64,000 bases of DNA from Durusdinium trenchii (lineage: Eukaryota > Sar > Dinophyceae > Suessiales > Symbiodiniaceae), in the NCBI GenBank assembly GCA_963970005.1, contig CAXAMN010001159.1, positions 425,523 through 489,522 of the forward strand, written 5' to 3'. The notes beneath the pieces are model-generated. The model was not told the DNA's origin. It ran no database searches and saw nothing but the letters and a program-made list of their open reading frames with translations. Positions 1 through 11,545 of this stretch are shown piece by piece. The first letter of the stretch is position 1, and each line of letters opens with the position of its first letter. The translations under genes and the position numbers were made by a program.

Positions 1-222
1 CGAATGACCCCCAACACACGAAGGCTTTCAAGTCGTTTTCGAACTCACGTCCATCGTCCGTCGGTCCGTGTCGTCCTCGGACGGTCCGATGGGTCGGCTC
101 CCACTCGCTTCTTCTAAGGCGACCAAACCAAACCCAACGGGTTTGCCACCATCCACCGGTCATGGGTCCATGGGTCCATGGGTCCATGATCCATAGTATT
201 CAGTCACGAAAGGAAGAAGCAG

Positions 223-318
223 CTATACCAGGACACCCGGACCAGGGGTGTCTAATAGCCCCTTTCGGGGTGATTCGGGGTGTCCATGATCCACCCCTTA
301 GGAGGGGTCCTGGTATAG
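223..318. repeat. 96-bp hairpin element with 12-bp perfect terminal inverted repeats
   Basis: Left end CTATACCAGGAC (223-234) is the exact reverse complement of GTCCTGGTATAG (307-318). The inside contains several smaller GGGGTG/CACCCC pairs. Related half-copies start near 30045 and 18414. It has the size of a MITE-like element. Confidence 0.7.
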
Positions 319-2235
319 GTGCGCTTCGCAAAACGAATGTTGTGAAGGATTTCCCACCTCCTCGTCCACCTGTGTGGAGCCGTCAGCATCCGACGACGTC
401 CAGTTGTCGTCCCGACAACTGGGCCCTCTTCCGGGCCATGCCATCTTACGTGTTTGGGCCATGCCCGCCCGTGAAGGACTGAAATAGGGCGGCATGAATG
501 GCCCCGGCGCGGTGCGACCTATATAGACTTCCTTCTTCCACGTCACGGTGCACCCGACTGGGCTCCAGTCGCCGTCCGACGCTCCGTTGACCGGTGGACT
601 GCACCGTCGCACCGAACCGATCGAAGCTCCCGATTCCGTTCGATTCCGGGGGGAGGTTTCCGCGGTTCGCGAGGCAGGGCCGGGCTGTACACCGCAGGTC
701 CGCGCCGAGTGACCCAAAAGTTGGGCACGAAAACAGCCAGCTGCCGAGAGAACAGGTTGTACACCTTGGTCCAAATGCTTTGCGCAAAAAGAGGCGAGGT
801 GAGGCGGGGTGAGGTGCGCGCGCCGCGGAAGAGGATCCATGATCTGTTCACGGAACGTTCAGTGTGCCAAAAATTACTGGCACTCCGGAAAAGGATGACT
901 CCCTGTCTGAAGAAGGAGCCACCGGTCTCGCTATGACCACCGTGTCTGCATCTGAGCACTGCGTTCGCGTTCGCGTCTTTTTCTCTCCAGCCAGGAAGTC
1001 GAAGCCGCGAAAATCGGGATACCAGGACTTGTACTGCAAGAGCGATTTCAAGATGACCCTGGCCACTGCGTGCTGCTGACAGGAGGGTGTGCAAGCAACG
1101 GTGTGGTCGAAACTACGCGAAGCAACCCTGGCACTGTTTGGGTGTGCCTTTCAATGGGGGAATCCCCCCACTGAGAAGGGGGAGTCGAAGGTCGGTCGTC
1201 CAGGTCGCTCAGACACACCCAGAAGGCCGCTCCGATGCTCCAAAGCCGAACCGCCAACGAACCGAACGGTTCGGGCGCCTGAACTGAACGCCTTCGACGC
1301 CTCCCCCCCAAGCGAGTTGTTCATGAACTGTTCAGTTTTGTGGAACTGGCAAATCGGATGCAGCTACAACTCTAAAGACCATATAAGGACCACGGAAGCC
1401 ACGGAAAGGGTGGTTTATGAACACCCTTGACTATGCATTTTCCGTCCAATAACAACCCCCTCCGTGGTCCTGGTAGTTACTTTTGTCTGTGCTTTGTTTC
1501 TTGAGATGATTTTCATTCGTTAAAGCCAATACTGGGCAATGCCAACAGGTGGACTTGACCGGATTTTAAGAGACATGCCCAGGTCAACCCTGCCTCTGGT
1601 GTGACTGAAGAACAGCAGGAAAGGTACTGGAACCAGCGTTGACCCAGTTTGAGGATTCTGGGCACTCTGTGCCACAAGCTACACTCGAATGTTCAACGAG
1701 AAACATCTGCTCACTAAAGACCCAAGAGGCATTTGACAATGTTTTTCGGATTGATGTCGTTTGAGGCTTTTTGAGGTGCCTAAGCATCCCAAACAGATCT
1801 AGCCTGAGTGGCACATGCTGTCAAAGATTGTCAAAGTATGTCAAATTGGAAGTTTGATACGAACTGCAGTACTTGGTATCTTGCCCCCCACCAAGCCTTC
1901 AAACTGCTCAGTGAAAATTTTAGAGGTCTATAAATAATCACTGGGAAGATGAAGCCCCTCCTAGCCCTCACCATGAATCATCTGGGGGAAGGTGCCTAAG
2001 CCTATTGTTTCTGACTTTACAATAACCCTCCTGCAGATTAACATGGGCCCTGAAAACTGCCGGGTTGTAAAGGAAAATGGTTCAATCATGTTCAATCCAC
2101 ATGTGTCAATTGTCAGATCCGTATATTAGTCTGATTAGTCTGCAGCAGCCTGAGTACATTCATCAAGCGGATGGAGAGTGTGATCTGGCACAATCCCAAG
2201 AAAGGTCCCAGACACTCCATGGGGACTGCCGATCA

Positions 2236-2312
2236 GGCCAGGGGTGGTTGACTGGGGGTCTGTCTGGGGCGGCAGTCCGACATGGCAGTCCCAAACAGAT
2301 CGTGTCTGGGGC
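2236..2312 (-). repeat. GC-rich 70-bp dispersed repeat, diverged copy
   Basis: GGCCAGGGGTGGTTGACTGG, GGCAGTCCGACATGGCAGTC and CAAACAGATCGTGTCTGGG; a short related piece (GGCAGTCCCAGACAGATCGT) is at 46217. Confidence 0.65.
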
Positions 2313-2985
2313 TGGTTTCTGTGGACCCCTATCTCTTATTTTAGATGGGCCCTCTCTCCAAACGGGGATGGCGCGGCCGCACGCGGTGAGCGCGGCACGC
2401 TGGACACCGGCGCCTGAGCCGTGTCCCCACGTCCCGGGGCAGCTCGGTGGCCGGTACCGTGGCGAGCGCCCCAAAGGCTGGGACCTGCGGAAGGAATGAA
2501 GGAAGGAAGGAAGGAAGGAAAACAACAATATATTAGGACACTGATTTTAGATATGGATAGATTCGGATGATGTGTAAACAACAGGAACACAACCATGCTG
2601 CATTACATTTACCCAGCTTCTTCAGGAAGTGTGTTTGACAGTTAGGTCACTTTGATTCTGATTATCTCCCATGATTAGGGCCTTGTGGATGATCAGGATG
2701 GGCGAGGATGGTCAGGTTGCAGGCCTATCTGGAAAAAAAACACGATAATCGTTTACCAACTGTTGCTGTTTCCTGGCTTACTAGCACATACCCTACACAC
2801 TGTTTGAAGACGATCATCATACGGAATCACACGGGAAAAAAACACATTTCTTCTTGTTACCCTTGACTATCCTTGACCCACCTTTGTCTTCCTTTCTTCA
2901 AACATCTTCAAACCCAAACACTCCATGTATGGCTTACCGGATACCGATCCGGGTGTGCCTCAAGCCTCGCGCGGATCGGGTGCAC

Positions 2986-3838
2986 CTCCTCCGTCACGAA
3001 GGCCGTGGCCATGCTCCGCCGCGGCGCGCGTGAGCGCGCCGTGGCGCGGGCGCCCCAATGGATGAGGTTGGCCTCGGGTCTTCGGAACAAGGGACGAGCA
3101 GAAGGACTTGCCATCCCTTCTGCCTTCGAGAAAGGAAGAGGAGCCAGAAAGATCAAGAAAACGGGAAACCTTCCAAGCTCCTTGGAACCTATTATTTGTG
3201 GGGCAAGCTTTACTTATAGTCCTCTCCAGTTTTAAGCTTGGCCAAACACCGAACGAAGGTTTCTTATGCCGAGGCACCTTCCAAATCAGCACCTCGAAAA
3301 GCCAACCGGAAAAACGAGACAAAAGTCCCACGCGCGACGAGTCGGGGAAGTGGATGGCATGGGATCCTAGAAGCCCGGTCCTCTAGAGTGGCAGGGCCTG
3401 GGTTCACCACTTCCGTGGGATCCTGAGTCGGAGTTTAGGTACAGCCCTATTTGGCTAATATATATCCTGGGAGTCAAAGACTATCAAACGAATAGTCTTT
3501 AGGTGACCCGAAAAAGGTATACCGGTATATATATATAGCTCTATAGGGTATATGTATTTTATACCATCATGTGTGTGTGTGTCTTTGTTCTTTCTTAATT
3601 GCCTTATGAGACCCATAGAATTAGGTTGTGCCTACTTCGGAGATCTGAAGTCTACCACTTTCATTCACCCTTTTGTGCTTCTGTCTTTCAAGTGGATGTC
3701 ATCTACCCAGGCACCTCTCCTGCTTGGCACATCAACGCTTCTCCTCCAGCCCGGCAGGGCAGCTCCTCCGCTTCGTCTCCGTTGGACGGCACCACATGCA
3801 TACAACCGTCCTCTTCCGTGACCGGCACCAAGGGGATC
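2986..3838 (-). CDS. Phytanoyl-CoA dioxygenase-like protein, C-terminal part (two exons)
   Basis: Exon 3715-3838 reads RIPLVPVTEEDGCMHVVPSN, which resembles the NGCMxVVPGSH segment of PhyH-type Fe(II)/2-oxoglutarate oxygenases. Exon 2986-3072 reads ANLIHWGARATARSRAPRRS, which resembles the late His and Arg (iron and 2-oxoglutarate ligands) of the same fold. The exons join in phase 0 with GT donors (GAG|GTGCC and GAG|GTGCA) and AG acceptors. In the first exon the usual Gly-Ser-His is replaced by Ser-Asn-Gly. The upstream HxD exon and the C terminus were not found: the 3' end should lie below 2986 and the 5' end above 3838. It is the last gene of the minus-strand series. Similarity is judged by eye; a different enzyme family remains possible. 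Confidence 0.45.
3465..3515 (+). repeat. 50-bp dispersed repeat with internal hairpin, copy 1
   Basis: Shares about 46 of 51 bases with 9026-9076. The core AAAGACTAT...ATAGTCTTT can form a stem, followed by TGACCCGAAAA. Confidence 0.75.
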
Positions 3839-4941
3839 CTCGAAACGACGCGCGGGTCTCGGCTCCCCGGTAGGACCGGACGCGCGAGGAGGCAAGGGAC
3901 CATGCGGAGAACTAGGGCGACGATAGGGCCATGTGTGGGCTGAAACAAGATGCGCAGCCCTACACATGTTTAGCAAACTGAATGGAAAAGGAACCAGGTG
4001 AAGTGGAGAATGCTCTGATTAAAACTGAGGATCCCTGGCGTTCAGGTAAACCATAGAAGCTGCACCGGCACCCCTTGTTAAAGTCACTGCTGCATTCTTG
4101 CAACAGCATTGTGGACGTTCATTCACTTCAAACCTCTTGAACGGGTTGCCTTGACTATGGCTTTTTTGCAGGTGCCTTCCAGCCCAACGACTAGTCCAAC
4201 GTTAATATCGTTATATTTAATTCCTGCCCTGTCTTCTCTCAGCACAAATCCACACGCTCAGCACAAGACTGCTAAAGCGCAAAGGAGAGTGCAGAGCAAG
4301 AAATTTGTGCTCAGGTCCAGCCCGCCACACAACAGAATATGTTGTAAAACATGGGTGCGCAACAAAGCCCATCATGCAGGGGCCACCCACAAACAAATGA
4401 GGCCAACGGAAAAAGAACAAACACAATGCTTTGACAAGTCCAATCCCTTTTTCAGAAGCTTAAAGCTGTATACAAGTATGAACGCATAGAGAAGTCCCAG
4501 ACGCGAAGCAAGCTTTTAAAATTTGCATTATAGCAAGGAATCCAATCCGTGTTTCGCATGTTATTTCCGCGCTTTTGGGTCAAACACCTTTTCGGGTTCT
4601 TTTTGTTGGGCCGCGAAAAGGGCCGCGTCGGGCGGTCTTCAGCCAAAGGCTCCAAGTGGTGAGCATCCCCAAGCGTCCCTCTGCCGTATGACACTCCCGA
4701 TAGCTCTTGTCGCGATGCGCCTGGCCGAAGGCGTCTCCAGCGAAGGCGTCTCTGCCGTCTCGTTCGGCGTCGTCCGCGGAACTTGGGCGAAGAGCCCAAG
4801 CGAAGACCTCGGTGTGAACGCATGGCTCACGAAAAACGGTCGCGTTTTTGGTGTCGTCTTGTTGAACATCGGTAAAATGATGAAGTGACTGAAGAGGTCC
4901 AAGATGGTCCAAGTCTATCTTAAGTCTTAAATGTGATCTTT

Positions 4942-4980
4942 GGTTGGAGGCCATTGCTATTAGGTTGGAGGCCATCGCTC
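4942..4980 (+). repeat. GGTTGGAGGCCAT repeat, copy 1
   Basis: Two tandem units TTGGTTGGAGGCCATTGCTA and TAGGTTGGAGGCCATCGCT. Same word as at 11902, 25152, 28411 and 32146. Confidence 0.7.
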
Positions 4981-5180
4981 TTTTGCAATCACTTCTGGGC
5001 CGTGACAGTACAGCACCCAGAATTGGCTCCATGAGGTTGCAAACGAACGACCCTGAGAATTGACACATGTGATTGCAACCATGTTCGTCTGCAAAAAAAA
5101 TGCGGTTTTGGGGGGCCCGTGATTGTCCATGTAAATCGGAGGGTTTTGCCCACTTGCATCATAGGGACTGAAAGGCTCAC

Positions 5181-6814
5181 CTGAACGTCTTTCTCCTCCT
5201 TCTCCAGCAAGGTGGCGACCAGTGGAAAAAGCTCACGAAGCATCCGCCAGGGCTCATCAAACATGAAAACAAAAACCTCACATCGGTGGCTTTGGCACAC
5301 ATGTGCCATGGGATCATGTGGGGGCCACGCTCCGGTGTTGAACCCAAGGAAAACGCCAGTCCTGGCGGGTACAAGTCCAAAAGTGAAGTGTCCAACATTG
5401 AGATCTGCAAGTTGTGGTCATCCACTATCAGGTTCCCTTCTTTTTGTCCTTCTGCGCCGTTCTCAGAATTCGAGAAGAGCAACCACGAACGAGTGACGTG
5501 GTCGAAGGTTCCCACCAGAAGGAAGGAGGCAAAGTGGACGGAGGCCCGAAGCGAATTCACCAAAAAGAGAAGTGATCCCCAAATATTGAGAGTGGTGCCA
5601 GGTCATGTCTGTAGGGGTCATGTAACATGTATATGCCACCGGGTCGGAAATCTAGTCGTGCTAATTTTTAGATAGTGGCACGGTTTCGTTTCTGGAAGGA
5701 GGTCTGTATGTAAACTAAGCATGTCCATGATATCGCTGATGATGATTTCGGTGATGTTGCATCCACATCAACCGGTGTTGTGCGAAAACCAGCCGGACCT
5801 TGCACCTGACAAACCTGGCCCATGACCTACTCTCTAAGCTGTCTTTGAGGCACGCACCCCGGCATTCTCAGGGCATGCGTTCCCGGGATCACCAAAGCTG
5901 TGCTTTCCAAACCGAGTTGCAGGAGGAAAACCCAGGTGTTGGAATCTCTCCATGGCCAAAACGATGTCCTGCATCCCACTGAAAGACATGGGCAAACGGC
6001 AGTAGCCCATCTCTTGCAAATGTGCCTTTGGCACTGCTGGTGTCGGACACTGCATGGGCAGTGCCATTGGATCAACACCAATTTTCAACTGGTGCTGCAC
6101 CAGCCCCTCCCAGAATTCAGCTTTTAACATCTCTTCAGTGGGTTGATGATAGAGTCGAAGCAAATTTCGATGTGCAGGGTGCTGCGATCCCTCAACTTCC
6201 GGCTCAGTGCAATCCAAAACCTCCGGAAGGCGATGGAGTGGCCCGTCCGCCGCGTGGCCGCGGGTGCACTCTTCTGCGGGACGAGGCCGTTGGGTCACTG
6301 AAGTAGTCCGCACGACCCGGACATGTGTAAGGATGGCTGTGCCATCTGGCCGCTCTTTCACATCAAAGCAGAAGGTCCAGCCAGGAGAATCTCTCATGCA
6401 GGACATTAACCTTAGACCAGGGTGGATGATCCTTCAACATGCGGGGATGTACATAGGGAGACTGACTGGAACCAATGGGTTTTGGTCTATCCTTCTTCCA
6501 AGGGGTGGGAACGCCTGAAAGGTCACCCATGAGTCTTGTTGGCGTGGCTATTGGTCACTTCTACCAACACTCCAAATGGAGCAAGGCCACTTGAAAAGGT
6601 CGCCGCTGGCCGTTTCGGTCGTGCTCAAACACACCCAGTCTTCATCACGCAAAGAAATCGGACCGCTGCTGCAAAGGTGTTCCTTCGCATCTCCTTCCAA
6701 GAGCTCAGCTTCCAAATAGACCGTCTGCACCGAGCTCATTTCCAACATGCATCGGTAGGAAGCCTCTCCGGGGTAGCATGCCACACTGCCGGCTATAAGG
6801 AACGCTTTTACCAT
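5181..6814 (-). CDS. Possible gene of unknown family (scattered coding patches)
   Basis: I do not recognise this gene. Three patches look coding on the minus strand: 6560-6790 (ASYRCMLEMSSVQTVYLEAE, then SLRDEDWVCLSTTE), about 6270-6395 (SPGWTFCFDVKERPDGTAIL, then THVRVV; reminiscent of lipid-binding or START-like text but not convincing) and 5181-5262 (EPWRMLRELFPLVATLLEKE, ending at a good GTGAGCC donor after 5181). A further frame at 6135-6235 (FRRFWIALSRKLRDRSTLHI) could be an exon. The patches lie in different frames and I could not join them by phase. Strand matches the neighbouring genes. They may belong to the 5' part of the dioxygenase-like gene or to a separate gene. Confidence 0.25.
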
Positions 6815-8020
6815 GAGACTCTTAGGGCCCTATTTATAACTCTGACCAGTTCCACCAAAGACTAAAGGGTAGAATATGGGTAGACTGGACAGGCTGACCA
6901 GCTCTTTGCTCTCTTCTCTGATCAGCCTTTACTTTCTCTTCTATGTTTCCCTTCAAACCTATTATCTTTCCTTGCTCGTCAAACATTCTTTACCCCTTTT
7001 CCTTATAGACTCTATAGACAATATAGTATTCTTCGTTCTTGCTCCTTATGGACACGACTTTTCCACATCAAAAAGCGGACAAACCATGGAAAAAGTGAGA
7101 GGTTTGTTCCACATCTGTGGCACCTCATTGGCGGAGGACAGCTGCAAAGGCACGGGCTCATAGCGCCGCACCGTGTCACCGCTCGTGGCGGAGAGCAGCA
7201 ACCAAGGCATGGGCGCCGAGTGTGGCGCCGGTGTGGCGCCGGGAGCTGATTGAAAGCGGATGTCTTTGGAGAACGGGGGCTAGGCTATGGCGATTCTTTT
7301 TGAGAAAGGGGGAATACTAAGTTAGACCGTAGTATGCCGTACTAGTCACCGTTGACTAGCAGAAGTATAGCGAACGTCTCAGTTAAGAGGGGTAGAGTAA
7401 GTACTAGCTTGAGTAGCAGCAAGCAACGCAAACAAGCTCATGCTTCTTTCATGCTTCCTCTTGCATGAGGTCTGATTCCCAGATCCTTAGGGGAACTTCA
7501 CATGGATTGAGACCAGGGGTACGGTCGGGCAAAGGTTGGAAATGACAGTGTAGTGGTCCCCAAGTAGATAGAAACGATATCCAAATTATTCTTAGTGGGG
7601 ATATACTTTTATTTTTGATGCTATCCATTTGGGGGTCTATATATACAAAAGCCAGTATGCCCATGTTCCACTGGCTGATGATAGTTCGTTGTCAATAATG
7701 ATGAGCCAAGCTGGAACAGTTTGGACAAATAACTGAGAATGCACCACGTATCCACACGCAGTGTACGCTTAAGGCTTAGTTGCCGTTCCACGGGCAGCAC
7801 AACAGGAATTAAACAACACAATGACCACCTTGGTCGGTGAACCAGGTCGACCATCTTGATTGACTTGACTGAAGTGTTGTCCCCATCCAATCGCCAGCGC
7901 GTTGTTGAACGACGATCGATGGGTGTTCACCGGCCAGCGCAGTGGCCGCGACAGAAGCAACACCGAAAAGAACACACCAAGACCGGCAGCGCTGAATAGC
8001 TATATATATACTAGTAAGAA

Positions 8021-8103
8021 GAAGCGCTACTAGGGGCTCCTGGCATCGCTACTAGGAGCAAGGGCGCTACGAACGGGGCTCCTGGCCTTACTACTAGTAA
8101 CTT
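8021..8103. repeat. CTACTAG / GGGGCTCCTGGC repeat, copy near 8 kb
   Basis: Contains ACGAACGGGGCTCCTGGC and CATCGCTACTAGGA in permuted order relative to 52112-52179, with flanking CTACTAGTAAC. Confidence 0.7.
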
Positions 8104-9025
8104 AAAAGTACTAGGATGCCCGGATACCCATTGGCATATACACGATTGCCAAGGCACAAAACGACCCTCTCCATTGAGAATCGCCTGCCGGCTAAGCATG
8201 TCTCAACATGAGGATGTTGTGGAATCTCAAGGTATGAGCCGTGTCCAACTACAGCCACATGAGATCTACCAAATCATGAAACTGGCCACTAAAGGGGCAC
8301 CTGAAAACTTCCAACGTACGGCACCCACGATCCAACCCAGGCCCTAACATGACCAAACCAACAGAAAGGAAAACCACACACAAACACAAAGAACTGCGAC
8401 TGGAAATGACCGTCCTACGGAGTCCTACTCAGTTCATGAAAGAAAACACACCTCCAATCTCGAGCTGCGGCGACCAGCCACTTCGCTCGGAGCGCAAGCA
8501 CTGCGCGCCTGCCCCACGGCGGTGGGCGCCGAGCGCACCAGCCGTGTGCCGTCTCGCCAGGCGACGCGGCAACCGTCGCCCACACAGGCCACGCCTCAAG
8601 TCGAACGAGAAAGAGCGAGAAAGAACGAGCACGTTTTGTTCGTGTTTTGTGACAAAAAGAGTTTTGTGTGTGTGTGTTTGTTGTGTTGTTTGTTCATGCT
8701 TTTTCTATGGATTTTCTGTATGGTGTCGTGGTTCGTTTTTGATCGGATCTTGCTGTGGTTTTTCTTTTCAATGAAGGCCGAAAGTCGGCGGAACGTATTT
8801 TCAATGTTGTTGTCCTTAATGCAATCGTTTTCCAAAGTAATGATACAGCTCTTGTCTAAAACATGTTAAACCTGTTCCATGATAATTGTTTAGCTTCTTT
8901 GTCGTTCTTGCTCCAAATCTAAGATCAAAGCCACAGCTTTCAGTCGCATGTGACATGTGTTTCATGTGCCAGAGGGTTGTGGCACAGCAACTAACTCCTC
9001 TCTCTATTCCTTCTTAAAAAATATA

Positions 9026-9076
9026 CTCTGGGAATCAAAGACTATCAAAAGAATGGTCTTTAGCTGACCCGAAAAG
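9026..9076 (+). repeat. 50-bp dispersed repeat with internal hairpin, copy 2
   Basis: Second copy of the element at 3465-3515, same orientation, 5.5 kb away. In the stem one side changed (ATAGTC to ATGGTC), so pairing is weaker here. Confidence 0.75.
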
Positions 9077-11545
9077 GAATATGCTTTACTTCAGTGGGTC
9101 AAAATATAGTCATTGGACTTCTATAGGTCTTTTGTAAAGGAGAGAGCTGTCGCAGGAGTCACCAGACGGGGTGCCGAGCGAACGGAGGAAGTGGTGCCCC
9201 TGTCACATCCACTCAGCTGAATTAGGGACTCAACCCCTCCCCATGCGCTGTGACTGCGCTGTTTCCTTGGTCCTTTCCCTTCCGTGCCGCGCTGTCGCGA
9301 CGCAGCGAGTCTCGGAGCGACCGGAGCGAACGGAGAGAACGGCGGCCGAACAAAGTCGAAGAGAGTCCTGGTTCCTTTCTGGTCTGTGATCACAATTAAT
9401 ATATCGAATCAATATGAATGAAAATAATGATATATGTTAATTGAACTTGTTGATTCAACTGGTCTTTCGCATTCCTTCTGCCATCCTTTGCCCTCAATGT
9501 GTGCAACACAGGAAGGGAAGAAACACATGTGCGAAAAACTTCAATCTAAGCGCAGGCGTTCAATGCCTTCACCAAGTCACGCTGCATCGTGGCATCCCAC
9601 ACTGCGCCTGCGCTGCCGCTTTCTCTCACTGCTGAGGCCAACAGCCCTAAAACCCTCAAAGCGCGAAGCTCAAAGTCAGCAGCGGCCACGTTCACTTTCC
9701 CCACCCCCAAACCCACCTGTGAGTGCTGCGGCATGTGCGCTTGCTCCCTCCCAGGTACGTGAGAGGAGCCCTGGCGTCGATCGTTTTGGAGCTGAACCGG
9801 GTGCGTCACGTGGGCTGTGATTGGTCGCCACCATGCCCGTCCCCAAGAGTCAGGGCCTGAGCTCCAAAGGAGAAACGCAAAAAAAACAGAAAAGAAACAG
9901 ACCAGCAGCCATGGAGGTTAGGGGTGCGATGCTCATGGAGGTTAGGGGTGCCCATTATTCACTCTCTTGGGGATTAAACACCACCCCTTTGTGACTCTTG
10001 GTGTAAAGAAACAGTGTCATCATCTTTCGTTCAGTGAACTGGTGTCCGGACGCCAGCTGAACCGGTGCCTGCAACGGGCTCCAGCAAGATGTCTCGAACG
10101 GATGTCCTCTCGAAAGGCCAAGAGAGAGCAGCGCCAGTCATTTGGATACAACTTGTACCACGTTTTCCCGCGGATCCTTCTGATCTTTTTCTGACACTTC
10201 TGATGTCTCCGTTCTATTCCTTCCCTCTTTTTCACATGGGATATGCTGAAAGGTGGAGTGCTAGCTTCCAGTTAATCCGCTGGGCAAAGGCTTTGAAGCT
10301 ACAAATCCAAGCCGAGCAAGGCGGGACCCTTCTCGCTTGGTCTGCCCCCAATCCAAGCATTTCAAGGGAAATTGGCCCTGCCTGGCAATGATCTCCTTGG
10401 CACCTCTTGGACCCAGAGCCACAAAAGGGAGGAGTTTCTCATTTGCATGCTTGGATCTCAAATGAACCAACATGAAGCAACACCCAAAATTCATTGCCAG
10501 GACCCCCCTATCGGGGTGGCTCATGAAGAAACACCCCTTGACACTCCCCTTGACCTGGACACACCTGGATCTTCCAACTCTGCAAACATGTCTGCCGAAC
10601 TTGGCTGGCTTTAAGAGATGAACAGGACCGGTCATTTGCCAAGTTCGGCAGAAGGTCGGTCTATCAGTTCGGGGCTACGAGGCTATGACTCTCCGTGATC
10701 TCCGCCCACCGACACTCACTGGACGATGAGTTCTCCGCCCGACCTCGCGCGGGACTTCAGGAAGGCGCCGTCCCGTTGTAAGCCCTCTCGAAACCTCGGG
10801 CGCGGCCGCTGGTGGAAGCGGTATATACGATACGATATACGAGCCGAAAAAGCAGCCGGGACGGACGGAACCCAAAGGCCATGGCTTTTGTTCTCTAAGA
10901 GGATCCTATACAACCCCTAGACATGTTTGACAAATGGTCCTGGGGGAAGCCATACGTCAGTACGTCGAATGTTTGACATACGCATGTCTAGTGGCCGACC
11001 GGGATCCTTAGGTCGGTGGCTTCGCCAACGGCGCAGACGGGTGCGGTGGTTTTGGGGTGGCCCAAACACCTGCGCCATTGAGTTTGGGGGAAGACACTCT
11101 TGCGTCTTGGAAGAGATGAAGTGAGACACTCACTGAGTGGCGTGCGTATGTTGTTTGAGGTCTGATCTTCGGCGCCGTTCCAACTGCTGGGGGCATCACC
11201 GCGGCACAAAAGGTCTTTTGAAACTGCAGCGGCCAGGACGAACGATCAAATCCAGAGCAAACGTCGATGAGTCTATGATCAAAGCCGCCCTTGTCCAATG
11301 ATGTCAATCAAAGACCACCAATCTTGGATGTTCTGGTCAAAATCTCTGCCAGACCATGCGGCATCTCCAGCGATGCCTCACACTTCACTGCTCTCGGTGA
11401 GAGTCGACGACATGTTCGCCTGGCGCGGCACTCTGCCTCACTCTGCCTCCATCCTGTCTGGCGCTCGAGGTGTTCTCAGGTGGTTGAAGCACATCACTGC
11501 GGCAGCTATGCCTCTCGTGCTGCGAGACGTTCTGCTGAAACTCGT

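Larger units (their letters stand above)
1..2985. other. Gene-poor stretch: repeats only
   Basis: Holds a (CCATGGGT)n microsatellite at about 160-190, the hairpin element at 223-318, a copy of the GC-rich 70-bp repeat near 2236-2312 and an AAGG microsatellite at 2497-2520. Several open frames of 70-180 codons on both strands were read, but none shows a recognisable motif. The missing 3' end of the dioxygenase-like gene may lie here. Confidence 0.5.
6815..11545. other. Gene-poor stretch between unknown gene and SET gene
   Basis: No exon with a recognisable motif found. Contains the CTACTAG-rich repeat at 8021-8103, a GTGTGT tract near 8665, the 50-bp repeat at 9026, and an inverted repeat (TGCCGAACTTGG at 10591, CCAAGTTCGGCA near 10638). 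Confidence 0.5.

Noticed and set aside
298..1094. Overlapping minus-strand open frames of 110-183 codons
   Set aside because: GC-rich and open in several frames at once, with no motif and no family match; typical of chance frames.
2336..2596. GC-rich block at 2.35-2.5 kb as last exon of the dioxygenase-like gene
   Set aside because: All three minus frames are open but none gives a convincing C terminus or phase-compatible acceptor.
4452..5068. Open frames on both strands around 4.6-4.9 kb (up to 162 codons)
   Set aside because: Three frames are open in the same GC-rich block and none has motifs. A minus-strand exon of a neighbouring gene is possible but unsupported.
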